Position numbers and translations under genes: made by a program. A DNA stretch of 64,000 nucleotides, from contig NZ_JAHLQC010000006.1 in the NCBI RefSeq assembly GCF_018918265.1, positions 124,001 through 188,000 of the forward strand, in the 5' to 3' direction. Shown piece after piece: positions 45,070-54,622 of this stretch; positions within the stretch are counted from its first letter, which is position 1; every line of letters begins with the position of its first letter. A model generated the notes under the pieces. That model was not told the DNA's origin and searched no databases. It saw only the letters and a list, made by a program, of their open reading frames with translations. This DNA is from Falcatimonas sp. MSJ-15 (lineage in GTDB: Bacteria > Bacillota > Clostridia > Lachnospirales > Lachnospiraceae).

Positions 45070-45095
45070 AAACTGATAGTCACAGATCAGTTTTT
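45070..45095 (+). terminator. Terminator-like hairpin in the rubrerythrin leader
   Basis: AAACTGAT (45070-45077) pairs with ATCAGTTT (45086-45093), followed by TT and A. It is 49 nt before the rubrerythrin ATG. If the promoter lies upstream of it, it could attenuate the gene; otherwise it ends an upstream short transcript. Confidence 0.5.
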
Positions 45096-45143
45096 AGAAG
45101 TTCCCAAATATAAAAGTGTAAATTAATATGGAGGTAATATAGT

Positions 45144-45683
45144 ATGAAGGATATTAGTGGAAGTAAGACGGAAAATAATCTTAGAGCTGCATTTTCAGGT
45201 GAATCACAGGCGAGAAATAAGTATACTTATTTTGCGTCAAAAGCAAGAAAAGACGGTTATGTGCAGATAGCAGAGATATTTGAAGAAACAGCAGAGAATG
45301 AAAAAGAACATGCTAAGATATGGTATAAACTTTTAAATGGTGGTATTAATGACACAAAAGAGAATCTAAAAAATGCTGCCAGTGGAGAGAACTTTGAGTT
45401 CACAGATATGTATGCTACCTTTGCAAGGGAGGCTAGAATGGAAGGCTTTGATGAGATTGCTGAGTTGTTTGAAGACGTAGCTAAGATAGAAGAAGAACAT
45501 GAAAAACGTTTCCTAAAACTTCTTGATAATATTGAAAAGAAAGTTGTGTTTAGTAAAGATGAGGAAACTGTTTGGCAATGTAGTAATTGTGGACATATAT
45601 GTATTGGCAAGGAAGCACCTGAAATATGCCCGGTTTGTGCACATCCTCAGAGCTATTTTAGAGTAAAAGCAGAAAACTATTAG
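45144..45683 (+). CDS. rbr: Rubrerythrin
   Basis: 179 aa. It reduces hydrogen peroxide in anaerobes. The N-terminal ferritin-like four-helix domain has the di-iron ligands in GESQARNKY, ENEKEHAK, REARMEGF and KIEEEHEKRF. The C-terminal rubredoxin domain has CSNC and CPVC. Length and order are standard. TGGAGGT precedes the ATG. It is probably a single-gene unit. Confidence 0.96.
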   Translation: MKDISGSKTENNLRAAFSGESQARNKYTYFASKARKDGYVQIAEIFEETAENEKEHAKIWYKLLNGGINDTKENLKNAASGENFEFTDMYATFAREARMEGFDEIAELFEDVAKIEEEHEKRFLKLLDNIEKKVVFSKDEETVWQCSNCGHICIGKEAPEICPVCAHPQSYFRVKAENY

Positions 45684-45699
45684 TACAAAAGCACTAGGT

Positions 45700-45731
45700 A
45701 TAGGTTTTGAGATGGTTTTGACAAAACCTAT
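45700..45731 (+). other. Hairpin after rubrerythrin
   Basis: ATAGGTTTTG and CAAAACCTAT form a 10-bp stem. A-rich and not T-rich sequence follows on the plus strand, so it is not a standard terminator. Confidence 0.4.
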
Positions 45732-45781
45732 CGAAAAAAATAAATTTCAAAAAATTTGAATATACTAAAAGATAAAAAAGA

Positions 45782-45867
45782 GTGTCGGCTAGGGTGAAAA
45801 ATGAAAGCCAAAATGGCTCTAAAGCCCATAAAATGGGCATGGAAACTAATTCATCCAAAACCGACAC
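45782..45867 (+). ncRNA. Candidate structured RNA element (three-way junction)
   Basis: Stem P1 is GTGTCGG (45782-45788) with CCGACAC (45861-45867). It continues after a small internal loop as GGGTGAA (45792-45798) with TTCATCC (45850-45856). Inside are two hairpins, AGCCA-AAA-TGGCT (45806-45818) and GCCCAT-AAA-ATGGGC (45824-45838), followed by unpaired ATGGAAACTAA. A -10-like TATACT at 45761 could start a transcript just before it. It does not match any riboswitch I can name. It lies upstream of the CAP-lipoprotein promoter. Confidence 0.5.
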
Positions 45868-45990
45868 GTTTATGTGCGAAACTAACAGAAAAAAAATTGT
45901 TTCTTGAAAAAGTGGCATAAATCGGTCCTTTTTCATCAAAAAATAGGAAAGTAGTAATAGGTTTTTTTTAAAACTAGGACTTAATACCTA

Positions 45991-46019
45991 TTGAGTTTGG
46001 AAACTAAAATTGATATAAA
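45991..46019 (+). promoter_or_regulatory. Promoter of the CAP lipoprotein gene
   Basis: -35 TTGAGT (45991-45996), a 17-nt spacer containing TTTGGAAACTAA, and -10 TATAAA (46014-46019). The same spacer motif is in the metallopeptidase promoter at 9914-9942. An AATAGGT...ACCTATT inverted repeat (about 45956-45992) touches the -35. Confidence 0.6.
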
Positions 46020-46078
46020 TGTATTGTAAGTAATAAATAACAAAAATAAATTGCCTAAGAGTTTGGAGACAGATAATT

Positions 46079-46888
46079 ATGAGACATAGTAATAAGAAAA
46101 TATTAGCAGGTATCCTTGGTTTAACATTATTATTATCAACAACAGGATGTAGCGCAAAGATTACATCAAGAGATGCTGTTGAAGCTAACAGCCAGGTATA
46201 TGAAGCATTTGACGTAAACTTAAAAGATGACGCAGAGATTGTTAGTCATGACATTCAGGTTGTGGCAGCAGCACCAGATGAAGTAGAAACTGTTCTTGTA
46301 ACAGAAGCCCCTACACCATTAACTACTGAAGCACAGACAGAGGCTCAGACAGAACCACAGACAGAAGCCCCTACACCTGTAGCTACTGAGCCACAGACAG
46401 AAGCAGAGACTGAGCCTGAACCAATAGCTGTAGCAGAGCCTGAAGCAGTTAATGCAGCACCTTCTTATAATGATTTATATTCTCAGGGAAGTGCACTAGC
46501 AGGACAGAACAGCTCAATGATTAATGAAGTATATAATCTTACTAATTCAGTAAGAGCTAATGCCGGAAAGTGGTCATTATCACTTGACAGTGAACTTACT
46601 AATATAGCTTGTGCAAGAGCGTATGAGATAGCAAGTAATAATTGCTTTTCACATACAAGACCAGATGGAAGATCATGTTTCTCAATTCTTGATGATTACA
46701 GTGTAGTATATATGTGTGCTGGAGAGAATTTAGCATACGGTCAGGAATCACCACAGGAAGTAGTTGACGCATGGGTTGCATCATCAGGTCATTACAATAC
46801 AATGATTGGTGATTATAATAAGATTGGTATCGGTGTATGTGTTGCAGGAGATGGAACAATATATTGGGTACAGTGTTTTACAAACTAA
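46079..46888 (+). CDS. CAP/SCP-domain lipoprotein
   Basis: 269 aa. A lipobox LSTTGC (lipidated Cys24) ends the signal peptide. A Thr/Glu/Gln/Pro-rich linker (about 70-125) leads to a CAP domain (about 150-269, YkwD-like) with NSVRANAGK, CFSHTRPDGRSC, AGENLAYG and HYNTMIGDYNKIGIG. The His and Glu residues of the usual CAP cavity are present. Such proteins are surface exposed in gut Firmicutes and their activity is unclear. GGAG lies 11 nt before the ATG. Confidence 0.92.
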   Translation: MRHSNKKILAGILGLTLLLSTTGCSAKITSRDAVEANSQVYEAFDVNLKDDAEIVSHDIQVVAAAPDEVETVLVTEAPTPLTTEAQTEAQTEPQTEAPTPVATEPQTEAETEPEPIAVAEPEAVNAAPSYNDLYSQGSALAGQNSSMINEVYNLTNSVRANAGKWSLSLDSELTNIACARAYEIASNNCFSHTRPDGRSCFSILDDYSVVYMCAGENLAYGQESPQEVVDAWVASSGHYNTMIGDYNKIGIGVCVAGDGTIYWVQCFTN

Positions 46889-47018
46889 TAATACAGGCAG
46901 TATTATAATATATAAAAAGTTGTAGTATGAATGAATACAACAGGTAATATGTCGATAGACATAGATTTAAGATAATGATAAATTACATATTTTGTTAATG
47001 ATATAAATTAGAAGAAAG

Positions 47019-47064
47019 TGTCATGGGTGATTCGAAAGAGAACGCTCATGGCATTTTATTTTTT
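47019..47064 (+). terminator. Terminator of the CAP lipoprotein gene
   Basis: TGTCATGGGTG (47019-47029) pairs with CGCTCATGGCA (47043-47053), three wobbles, followed by TTTTATTTTTT. Confidence 0.85.
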
Positions 47065-47073
47065 AAAAGGATA

Positions 47074-47289
47074 CGTTTAAAAATCTCACTAGCTACTCTG
47101 TGAGCTACGCCAGGATTAATATGTATCAACAAAAACACGCTTGCGCTAAGTGTCCATCGTAACGGTACTAAGTTCGCCATACATCTTAGATGTATAGCTT
47201 ACTAAGTGCCGACGATTACCACATTGTTTTCTTTTGATACATATTAATTCGTGCGTAGCTAATATACGTTTTTCAGAGATTTTTAAACG
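47074..47289 (+). repeat. Nested palindromic element, copy 1
   Basis: Outermost arms CGTTTAAAAATCTC (47074-47087 with 47276-47289) enclose AGCTACGC/GCGTAGCT (47103-47110 with 47253-47260). Those enclose ATTAATATGTATCAA (47115-47129 with 47234-47248), which flanks a 104-nt core (47130-47233). In the core, ATCGT and CGGTAC (47156-47168) pair with GTGCCG and ACGAT (47206-47216) around a central hairpin ATACATC-TTA-GATGTAT (47179-47195). CTAAGT occurs three times. The core is shared, inverted, with copy 2. Confidence 0.75.
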
Positions 47290-47439
47290 AATTATCGGCA
47301 TACGATATACGATTATACGGAATATCATTATTTTATTATATCTTGCAAGTGTTATAGACGTGGTATTTTGGTTTTAATGATAGAATTTTTAGCACTTTAA
47401 ATAGATATTATTATGTGAATACCATGCGAAAACGTAGCT
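47290..47439. other. Spacer between the two inverted elements
   Basis: AT-rich, without a coding frame. GGTATT near 47361 and AATACC near 47418 form a long-range inverted repeat. I see no promoter or gene. Confidence 0.5.
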
Positions 47440-47645
47440 GCGAAACTCATCGAAACGAAAATTGGATTACCGGAGTATATATGGCATCAAAAGAAAACAT
47501 TGTGGTAATCGTCGGCACTTAGTGCGTTGGAAGGCAAAGACTTCCAACAAACTTAGTACCGCTACGATGGACACTTAGCGAGAGCGTGTTTTTGTTGATG
47601 CCATATATACTCCGGTAATCTTAGATATCTATATATGAGTTTCGC
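47440..47645 (-). repeat. Nested palindromic element, copy 2 (inverted)
   Basis: Arms GCGAAACTCAT (47440-47450 with 47635-47645) enclose a perfect 26-bp inverted repeat (47465-47490 with 47595-47620, outer end GATTACCGG, inner end GGCATCAA). A 104-nt core (47491-47594) lies within and is the reverse complement of the copy 1 core at 75 of the 79 positions outside the centre. Its central hairpin is GTTGGAAG-7 nt-CTTCCAAC, unrelated in sequence to that of copy 1. Confidence 0.75.
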
Positions 47646-47660
47646 ATAAGTACATATTAA

Positions 47661-47704
47661 AAAAAATCCATCCGTATAAGTAAACTTATGCGAATGGATT
47701 TTTG
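47661..47704. terminator. Terminator of pyrG (bidirectional)
   Basis: AAAAATCCAT (47662-47671) pairs with ATGGATTTTT (47694-47703), and inner CGTATAAGT pairs with ACTTATGCG. On the minus strand it is followed by a run of T, fitting pyrG. Confidence 0.85.
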
Positions 47705-47736
47705 CTTATTTAAGAAGAATATTGTATGAGATACAA

Positions 47737-49341
47737 TTATTTTTTATTCTTTAATGCCGCTTCAATGAATCCTTTGAATAATGGATGTGGGCGGTTAGGT
47801 CTTGATTTAAGTTCTGGATGAGCCTGTGTTGCAAGGAACCAAGGATGATCTTTTAACTCAATCATCTCAACAATTCTTCCATCAGGTGACATACCTGATA
47901 ACATCATTCCGTTAGATGTAAGAAGAGATCTATAATCATTATTTACTTCATATCTGTGACGATGTCTCTCATGAATCTCTTCTGAGCCATATAATGCGTA
48001 TGCCTTAGAATCTTTAGAGAGAATACAAGGATATGAACCAAGTCTTAATGTACCACCGATATCGTCTATACCTTCCTGTTCTGGCATAAGGTGAATTACA
48101 GGATGTGTTGTATCTGGCTTAAGTTCAACACTGTGTGCATCACTATAACCAATTACATCTCTTGCGAATTCAACAATTGCAAGCTGCATACCAAGACATA
48201 GACCAAGGAATGGTACGTTGTTTTCACGAGCATATTTGATAGCAGTGATCTTACCTTCAATACCTCTGTCGCCAAAACCACCAGGAACAAGAATACCTGA
48301 TACGTCTGACAGCATCTCACCTACGTTATCATTATTAAGGAGTTCTGAATCTATCCATTTAATTTCAACATCAGCTGAATTAGCAACACCACCATGTTTG
48401 AGTGCTTCAACAACACTGATATAAGCATCATGGAGCTGAATATATTTACCAACAAGTGCAACTTTTACAGTTGTCTTTGGATGTTTCCATGCATCACACA
48501 TAGCTCTCCATTCAGTAAGATCTGGTTCAGGACAATCAAGATTAAGACATTCACAAGCAACCTGTGCAAGATGTTCTTCTTCCATTGCTAGTGGTGCTTC
48601 ATAGAGAATATCTACATCAAGATTCTGCAATACATGTGAACTTGGAACATTACAGAATAATGCAATTTTTTCTTTTAACTGCTTGTCAACAGGATGTTCA
48701 GAACGACATACTATAATATCTGGCTGAATACCCATACCCTGAAGCTCTTTAACACTTGCCTGAGTAGGTTTAGTCTTCATCTCACCTGATGATTTAAGGT
48801 AAGGAATAAGTGTTACATGAATAAGAATTGCATTTTCTCTTCCGATGTCATGCTGGAATTGTCTGATTGATTCAAGAAATGGCTGGCTTTCGATATCTCC
48901 GACTGTACCACCAACCTCAATAATTGCTATCTGTGTTTCGTCAGTTGTATAATTACGATAAAAACGGCTCTTAATTTCATTAGTGATGTGAGGAATTACC
49001 TGAACAGTACCTCCACCGAAATCACCTCTACGTTCTTTTTGTAATACTGACCAGTAGATTTTACCAGTTGTAACATTGGAGTTCTTATTAAGACTCTCGT
49101 CGATGAATCTTTCATAATGTCCAAGGTCTAAGTCAGTCTCAGCACCATCATCAGTTACGAAAACCTCACCGTGCTGAATTGGATTCATTGTACCCGGGTC
49201 AATGTTAATGTATGGGTCGAATTTCTGCATAGTAACTTTATAACCTCTGGCTTTTAAAAGTCTTCCAAGTGAGGCTGCAGTTATTCCTTTTCCTAAACCG
49301 GAAACAACACCGCCTGTTACAAATACATATTTTACTGGCAT
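47737..49341 (-). CDS. pyrG: CTP synthase
   Basis: 534 aa. It converts UTP, ATP and glutamine to CTP. The N-terminal synthase domain has [20 protein letters not shown] and [14 protein letters not shown]. The C-terminal class I glutamine amidotransferase domain has [12 protein letters not shown] (nucleophile Cys) and the His/Glu of [15 protein letters not shown] [12 protein letters not shown]. Length is normal. TAAGGAGG lies before the ATG. It is a single-gene unit facing ftsH divergently. Confidence 0.98.
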   Translation of the reverse strand: MPVKYVFVTGGVVSGLGKGITAASLGRLLKARGYKVTMQKFDPYINIDPGTMNPIQHGEVFVTDDGAETDLDLGHYERFIDESLNKNSNVTTGKIYWSVLQKERRGDFGGGTVQVIPHITNEIKSRFYRNYTTDETQIAIIEVGGTVGDIESQPFLESIRQFQHDIGRENAILIHVTLIPYLKSSGEMKTKPTQASVKELQGMGIQPDIIVCRSEHPVDKQLKEKIALFCNVPSSHVLQNLDVDILYEAPLAMEEEHLAQVACECLNLDCPEPDLTEWRAMCDAWKHPKTTVKVALVGKYIQLHDAYISVVEALKHGGVANSADVEIKWIDSELLNNDNVGEMLSDVSGILVPGGFGDRGIEGKITAIKYARENNVPFLGLCLGMQLAIVEFARDVIGYSDAHSVELKPDTTHPVIHLMPEQEGIDDIGGTLRLGSYPCILSKDSKAYALYGSEEIHERHRHRYEVNNDYRSLLTSNGMMLSGMSPDGRIVEMIELKDHPWFLATQAHPELKSRPNRPHPLFKGFIEAALKNKK

Positions 49342-49561
49342 AAAAAATTTCCTCCTTAATTATTAATTCACTAATTCACCATTATACAACGTAAATCGAA
49401 ATAATTCTACTACTATTTAACCAAAATAAAAAAAACATTTTTTATATTTGTGAACAGTTTAGAAAATTATATTTTTTTCATATTATAAATATTGATTTTA
49501 AATGGAAGGACATTTATAATAGAAAGGAGACGATTTTTATCGCTAACTTAAGGAGGACATT

Positions 49562-51553
49562 ATGGAAAATCCAAACGAAAATAATAATTCAAATGGCGGG
49601 CCAAAAGGACCTAAGTTGTCACAAACTATAATGGTTCTTATAACAGCAGCTATACTTGTATTTGTATGTATGAGCTGTGTTAATTCTATGCTGGAGAATT
49701 CAACTTCAGATGAGATTCGATATGATAAATTTATTAGTATGGTAAAAGAAGGCTCAATTGATTATGTTGAATTTGATGGTAGCAGAATATATGTTATTCC
49801 TAAGGAACAGGGGATTCCTGGTGTAACACTCAAATATTATACAGGTGTTATTAATCATGATGAACTAGTTGATATACTTCTTGAGAATAATGTTGGTATT
49901 AAAGTTGACACTGATAATCAGAATTCAGCTATAATGGACTTCATATTTATATATGTTCTTCCATTTTTGATATTTTATATACTTATAAGCTTCCTTTTCA
50001 AACGTATATCAAAAGGCGGCGGTGGTATGATGGGTGTAGGAAAGAGTACTGCCAAAGTATATGTTGAAAAACAGACAGGTGTAACATTCAAAGATGTTGC
50101 AGGTCAGGATGAAGCTAAAGAGTCAGTTACAGAGATTGTAGATTTTCTTCATAATCCTGGTAAGTATACTAAGATTGGTGCAAAACTTCCAAAAGGAGCA
50201 CTTCTTGTTGGACCACCGGGAACTGGTAAGACACTTCTTGCAAAAGCTGTTGCAGGAGAAGCGAAAGTACCATTTTTCTCATTATCAGGTTCTGATTTTG
50301 TAGAGATGTTCGTTGGTGTCGGTGCATCACGAGTTAGAGATTTGTTTAAACAGGCACAACAGTCAGCACCATGTATTATATTTATCGATGAGATAGATGC
50401 TATTGGTAAATCAAGAGATTCAAGATATGGCGGCGGCAATGATGAGCGAGAACAGACACTTAACCAGCTTCTATCAGAGATGGACGGATTTGATACTTCA
50501 AAAGGACTTTTAGTACTCGCTGCGACTAACAGACCAGAAGTACTTGACCAGGCACTTTTAAGACCAGGACGTTTTGACAGAAGAATTATAGTTGACAAAC
50601 CTGATCTTAAAGGAAGAGTTGATATTCTTAAAGTACATGCAAAAGATGTTCTTATGGACAGTACAGTTGATCTTGAAGCGATAGCACTTGCAACATCGGG
50701 TGCAGTAGGTTCAGATCTTGCCAATATAATTAATGAAGCTGCAATTAATGCTGTAAAAGAAGGTAGAAGTGTGGTAACACAAAAAGACCTATTTGAGTCG
50801 GTAGAAGTTGTTGTTGCAGGTAAAGAGAAGAAAGACAGAATCCTTAATAAGGAAGAAAAACGTATTGTTGCATATCATGAAGTTGGGCATGCACTTGTTA
50901 CAGCTCTTAAGAAAGAGGCAGAGCCAGTTCAAAAGATTACTATTGTTCCAAGAACTATGGGCTCCCTTGGATATGTAATGCAAGTACCAGAAGAAGAGAA
51001 GTATCTTATGTCAAAAGATGAACTTCATACAAGACTTGTTACACTTCTTGGAGGACGAGCTTCAGAAGAAATTGTATTTAACTCGATAACAACAGGTGCA
51101 TCTAATGATATTGAAAAAGCAACTAAGATTGCAAGAGCAATGATTGCACAGTATGGTATGTCAGATAAATTTGGACTTATGAGTCTTGAGACAGTAGAGA
51201 ATCAGTATCTTGGCGGAAGTACAAGACTTAATTGTGCAGATACAACAGCCGCACAGATAGATGAAGAAGTAAAAGTACTTCTAAAGGATTGTTATGAAGA
51301 AGCTAAGTCACTTCTTAGAGATAACAGAGAGATACTTGATAAGATTGCTGATTATCTATATGAAAAAGAGACAATTACAGGCAAACAGTTTATGGAGATA
51401 CTTAATAAGATTAAGAATCCAGAGACAGAAGAGACTAATATAGAAGAAGCAATTGATGATACTAATACTGAAAGTGAAGTTACAGATAGCAATATACAGA
51501 CAGAAGCAACGAAAGATGAACATAAGTTGTCATTAACAAAAGAAGAAAAGTAA
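49562..51553 (+). CDS. ftsH: ATP-dependent zinc metalloprotease FtsH
   Basis: 663 aa. A membrane AAA+ protease for quality control of membrane and short-lived proteins. Helices are near residues 20-40 and 120-145, enclosing the small extracytoplasmic domain. Walker A GPPGTGKT is near 217-224, Walker [12 protein letters not shown], then the SRH region [10 protein letters not shown]. The zinc site is HEVGH near 438-442, with the third ligand in the later helix. The tail after about 610 is acidic and variable. CTTAAGGAGG precedes the ATG. Confidence 0.97.
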   Translation: MENPNENNNSNGGPKGPKLSQTIMVLITAAILVFVCMSCVNSMLENSTSDEIRYDKFISMVKEGSIDYVEFDGSRIYVIPKEQGIPGVTLKYYTGVINHDELVDILLENNVGIKVDTDNQNSAIMDFIFIYVLPFLIFYILISFLFKRISKGGGGMMGVGKSTAKVYVEKQTGVTFKDVAGQDEAKESVTEIVDFLHNPGKYTKIGAKLPKGALLVGPPGTGKTLLAKAVAGEAKVPFFSLSGSDFVEMFVGVGASRVRDLFKQAQQSAPCIIFIDEIDAIGKSRDSRYGGGNDEREQTLNQLLSEMDGFDTSKGLLVLAATNRPEVLDQALLRPGRFDRRIIVDKPDLKGRVDILKVHAKDVLMDSTVDLEAIALATSGAVGSDLANIINEAAINAVKEGRSVVTQKDLFESVEVVVAGKEKKDRILNKEEKRIVAYHEVGHALVTALKKEAEPVQKITIVPRTMGSLGYVMQVPEEEKYLMSKDELHTRLVTLLGGRASEEIVFNSITTGASNDIEKATKIARAMIAQYGMSDKFGLMSLETVENQYLGGSTRLNCADTTAAQIDEEVKVLLKDCYEEAKSLLRDNREILDKIADYLYEKETITGKQFMEILNKIKNPETEETNIEEAIDDTNTESEVTDSNIQTEATKDEHKLSLTKEEK

Positions 51554-51608
51554 AATGTAATGAAATAGATTTTTACTAAAAATTTTAAGGTTTGATTTAA
51601 TGGTACAA

Positions 51609-51665
51609 TATAATATTTTATGAGTTTAGAGACTCCTCCTGAATAACAATTTTGGGAGGAGTTTC
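51609..51665 (+). promoter_or_regulatory. uvrC promoter and Shine-Dalgarno-sequestering hairpin
   Basis: -10 TATAAT lies at 51609-51614. About 15 nt later GAGACTCCTCC (51629-51639) pairs with GGAGGAGTTTC (51655-51665), 11 bp with one wobble and a 15-nt loop. The 3' arm is the uvrC ribosome binding site and ends directly at the GTG start. No T-run follows, so it is a translational rather than transcriptional element. Confidence 0.65.
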
Positions 51666-53570
51666 GTGAATATAAATATTAAAAATAAAAATTATGAAAG
51701 AGAGAATGTTGAAGTGTTTAATATAGAAGAGGAACTTAAAAAATTGCCGGATAAACCGGGTGTATATATTATGCATGGTGAAGATGATGAAATTATCTAT
51801 GTTGGCAAAGCAGTTGTGCTTAAAAATAGAGTAAGACAATATTTTCAAAATAGTAGGAATCATACTAATAAGATAAAAAAGATGGTATCGCATATACGAA
51901 GATTTGAATATATTATAACTGATTCTGAACTTGAGGCACTTGTGCTTGAATGTAATCTTATTAAGGAACACAGACCAAGATATAATACAATGTTAAAAGA
52001 TGATAAAGCATATCCTTTTATAAGAGTTACAGTTAATGAAGCATATCCAAGAATACAGTTTTCAAGAACGATGAAAAAGGACAAAAGTAAATATTTTGGT
52101 CCATATACAAGCGTTAATGCAGTCAAAGATACAATAGAACTTTTAAGAAAAATATATCATATAAGAAGCTGTAACAGAGTACTTCCAAGAGATTGTGGCA
52201 AGGACAGACCATGTCTGTATCATCATATTCATCAATGTGATGCACCATGCCAGAATTATATTTCAAAGGAAGAATATAATAAGAATGTGGAAGGCGTGCT
52301 TGATTTCCTTAGCGGTAAATATGCTGATGTTCTTAATATGCTTGAAAAGAAGATGTATGAAGCATCTGAACTTATGGAATTTGAAAAAGCAGCGGAGTAT
52401 AGAGATCTCATAAATAGTGTTAAGCAGGTAGCACAGAAACAGAAGATCACAGATTCACAGATGTTAGACAGAGACATCATTGCATGTGCAAAAGATTATG
52501 AAGATGCAGTAATTCAGGTGTTTTTTGTAAGAGATGGAAGACTTATAGGAAGAGAACATTTTCATATTGAGATAGGGGCTAATGATACAAGAACACAGAT
52601 TATACAAGAATTTATTAAGCAGTATTATAGCGGAACACCATTCATACCTAAAGAACTTATGATTCAGGAAGAGATTGAAGAAAAAGATATTATATCATCG
52701 TGGCTTACTGAAAAGAGAGGACAGAAAGTTAGTATAAGAGTGCCTAAAATAGGTGAAAAAGAAAAACTTGTAGAACTTGCATATAAGAATGCAGCGATGG
52801 TTCTTGATCAGGATAAAGAGAGAATAAAGAGAGAAGAACTAAAGACGACAGGAGCAATGAATGAGATAAAGGAACTTCTTGGTATTGATAGTGCATATAG
52901 AATGGAAGCCTATGATATATCCAATATTAGCGGATTTGATTCAGTAGGCTCAATGATTGTATATGAAGGTGGAAGACCAAAACGTAATGATTATAGAAAG
53001 TTTAAGATAAAATGGGTAAAAGGTGCGAATGATTATAAGAGTATGGAAGAAGTTCTTACAAGAAGATTTAGTCATGGACTTAATGAGATTGAAGAACTTA
53101 AAAAGAAGGGAATGGATACAACAGATGGCAGTTTTACAAGGTTTCCTGATATTATTATGATGGATGGTGGACGAGGTCAGGTTAACGTTGCATTAAAAGT
53201 TCTTGAAGAGCTTAAGATTAATATACCGGTATGTGGTATGGTTAAGGACGATAACCATAGGACAAGAGGACTTTATTATAATAATATTGAGATACCGATA
53301 GATACAAGGAGTGAAGCATTTAAACTTATAACAAGAATTCAGGATGAAGCACACAGATTTGCTATTGAATTCCATAAGGATTTGAGAAGTAAGGGACAGA
53401 TACATTCTGTGCTTGATGATATTGAAGGAATAGGACCGACAAGAAGAAAGGCTCTTCTTAGAAAATTCAAGACAGTTGAGAATATAAGAGATGCGTCACT
53501 TACAGACCTTATTAATACTGAATATATGAATGAAAATGCTGCAAATAATGTATATAATTTCTTTCATTGA
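51666..53570 (+). CDS. uvrC: UvrABC excinuclease subunit C
   Basis: 634 aa. It makes both incisions in nucleotide excision repair. A GIY-YIG nuclease domain ([20 protein letters not shown]) is at about 30-110. A UVR motif binding UvrB (about 215-250, [18 protein letters not shown]) and an RNase H-like nuclease domain with DISNISG and [10 protein letters not shown] follow, with a C-terminal helix-hairpin-helix ([16 protein letters not shown]). The GTG at 51666 follows GGGAGGAG. A GTG at 51714 would give the more usual N-terminus [12 protein letters not shown], so 16 extra residues may or may not be translated. Confidence 0.95.
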   Translation: MNINIKNKNYERENVEVFNIEEELKKLPDKPGVYIMHGEDDEIIYVGKAVVLKNRVRQYFQNSRNHTNKIKKMVSHIRRFEYIITDSELEALVLECNLIKEHRPRYNTMLKDDKAYPFIRVTVNEAYPRIQFSRTMKKDKSKYFGPYTSVNAVKDTIELLRKIYHIRSCNRVLPRDCGKDRPCLYHHIHQCDAPCQNYISKEEYNKNVEGVLDFLSGKYADVLNMLEKKMYEASELMEFEKAAEYRDLINSVKQVAQKQKITDSQMLDRDIIACAKDYEDAVIQVFFVRDGRLIGREHFHIEIGANDTRTQIIQEFIKQYYSGTPFIPKELMIQEEIEEKDIISSWLTEKRGQKVSIRVPKIGEKEKLVELAYKNAAMVLDQDKERIKREELKTTGAMNEIKELLGIDSAYRMEAYDISNISGFDSVGSMIVYEGGRPKRNDYRKFKIKWVKGANDYKSMEEVLTRRFSHGLNEIEELKKKGMDTTDGSFTRFPDIIMMDGGRGQVNVALKVLEELKINIPVCGMVKDDNHRTRGLYYNNIEIPIDTRSEAFKLITRIQDEAHRFAIEFHKDLRSKGQIHSVLDDIEGIGPTRRKALLRKFKTVENIRDASLTDLINTEYMNENAANNVYNFFH

Positions 53571-53655
53571 TGCAAATAATGTGATACAATTAATTAAATG
53601 GACCAGGTGTATAATAAAGTGTTTATTGCCTGAATAAATATAAAGGAGAAAAACT

Positions 53656-54594
53656 ATGGATAGCGTAAAAGTTTCAAGTATAATTGAAAAAATGAACCTT
53701 TTAAACCTTACTCCGGATATATCAACAGATGATATTCTTGTAACACATCCTGATATTAACAGACCGGCATTACAGCTCGCTGATTTTTATGATTATTTTG
53801 ACAGAGAGCGTGTACAGATAATAGGATATGTAGAGAATGCATATCTTAACTCACTAGACAGAGAGACAAGAATACAAAGATATAAGAGATTATTTGAAAG
53901 CAAGATACCATGTCTTGTATTTTGTCGTGGAATACAGCCGGAAGAAGAAGTTATAGAGATAGCGAATGAGTGTGGTGTTCCACTTTTAAAGAGTGAGGCA
54001 TCTACATCTTCTTTTATGGCAGAGATTATTAGATGGCTCAAAGTTCAGCTTGCACCAACAATCTCAATTCATGGTGTACTTGTTGACGTATATGGTGAAG
54101 GTGTACTTATTATGGGTGAGAGTGGTATAGGTAAGAGTGAAGCTGCACTTGAACTTATAAAGAGAGGACACAGACTTGTTACAGATGATGTTGTACAGAT
54201 TAGCAAAGTAAGTGATGAGACACTTGTAGGTACAGCACCGGATATAACAAGACATTTCATTGAACTTAGAGGAATTGGAATTATTAATGTTAAAACTCTG
54301 TTTGGTGTTGAAAGTGTTAAAGAGACCCAGACAATTGATATGGTTATAAAACTTGAAGATTGGAATAAGGACAAAGAATATGATAGATTCGGCCTTACAG
54401 AAGAATATACAGAAATCCTTGGTAACAAGATTGTATGTCATTCAATACCTATAAGACCGGGACGTAATCTTGCGATTATTGTAGAATCAGCAGCAGTTAA
54501 CTACAGACAGAAAAAGATGGGTTATAATGCAGCACAGGAACTATATAACAGAGTTCAGAATAATCTCAATAAGAGAATGGAAGAAGAAAAATAA
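53656..54594 (+). CDS. hprK: HPr kinase/phosphorylase
   Basis: 312 aa. It phosphorylates HPr on Ser46 and reverses this, governing carbon catabolite control in Firmicutes. The P-loop GESGIGKSEAAL is near 154, followed by GHRLVTDDVVQI and the signature region LELRGIGIINV-like IELRGIGIINVKTLFG. AAAGGAG precedes the ATG. It starts the block hprK-glcK-murB-rapZ-whiA, and its neighbour is a glucokinase, consistent with carbon control. Confidence 0.97.
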   Translation: MDSVKVSSIIEKMNLLNLTPDISTDDILVTHPDINRPALQLADFYDYFDRERVQIIGYVENAYLNSLDRETRIQRYKRLFESKIPCLVFCRGIQPEEEVIEIANECGVPLLKSEASTSSFMAEIIRWLKVQLAPTISIHGVLVDVYGEGVLIMGESGIGKSEAALELIKRGHRLVTDDVVQISKVSDETLVGTAPDITRHFIELRGIGIINVKTLFGVESVKETQTIDMVIKLEDWNKDKEYDRFGLTEEYTEILGNKIVCHSIPIRPGRNLAIIVESAAVNYRQKKMGYNAAQELYNRVQNNLNKRMEEEK

Positions 54595-54622
54595 GAAAGA
54601 ATAAAAAGGAGAAATTTTGGTA

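Noticed and set aside
45700..45731. A terminator directly after rubrerythrin
   Set aside because: The 10-bp stem is followed by an A-rich and not a T-rich stretch on the plus strand.
45782..45867. A c-di-GMP-I or c-di-AMP riboswitch
   Set aside because: The conserved sequences of those classes are not seen. Only the general two-hairpin shape is similar.
50149..50724. A long minus-strand frame opposite ftsH
   Set aside because: It lies wholly inside ftsH in the complementary frame, has no start site signals and has unlikely composition.
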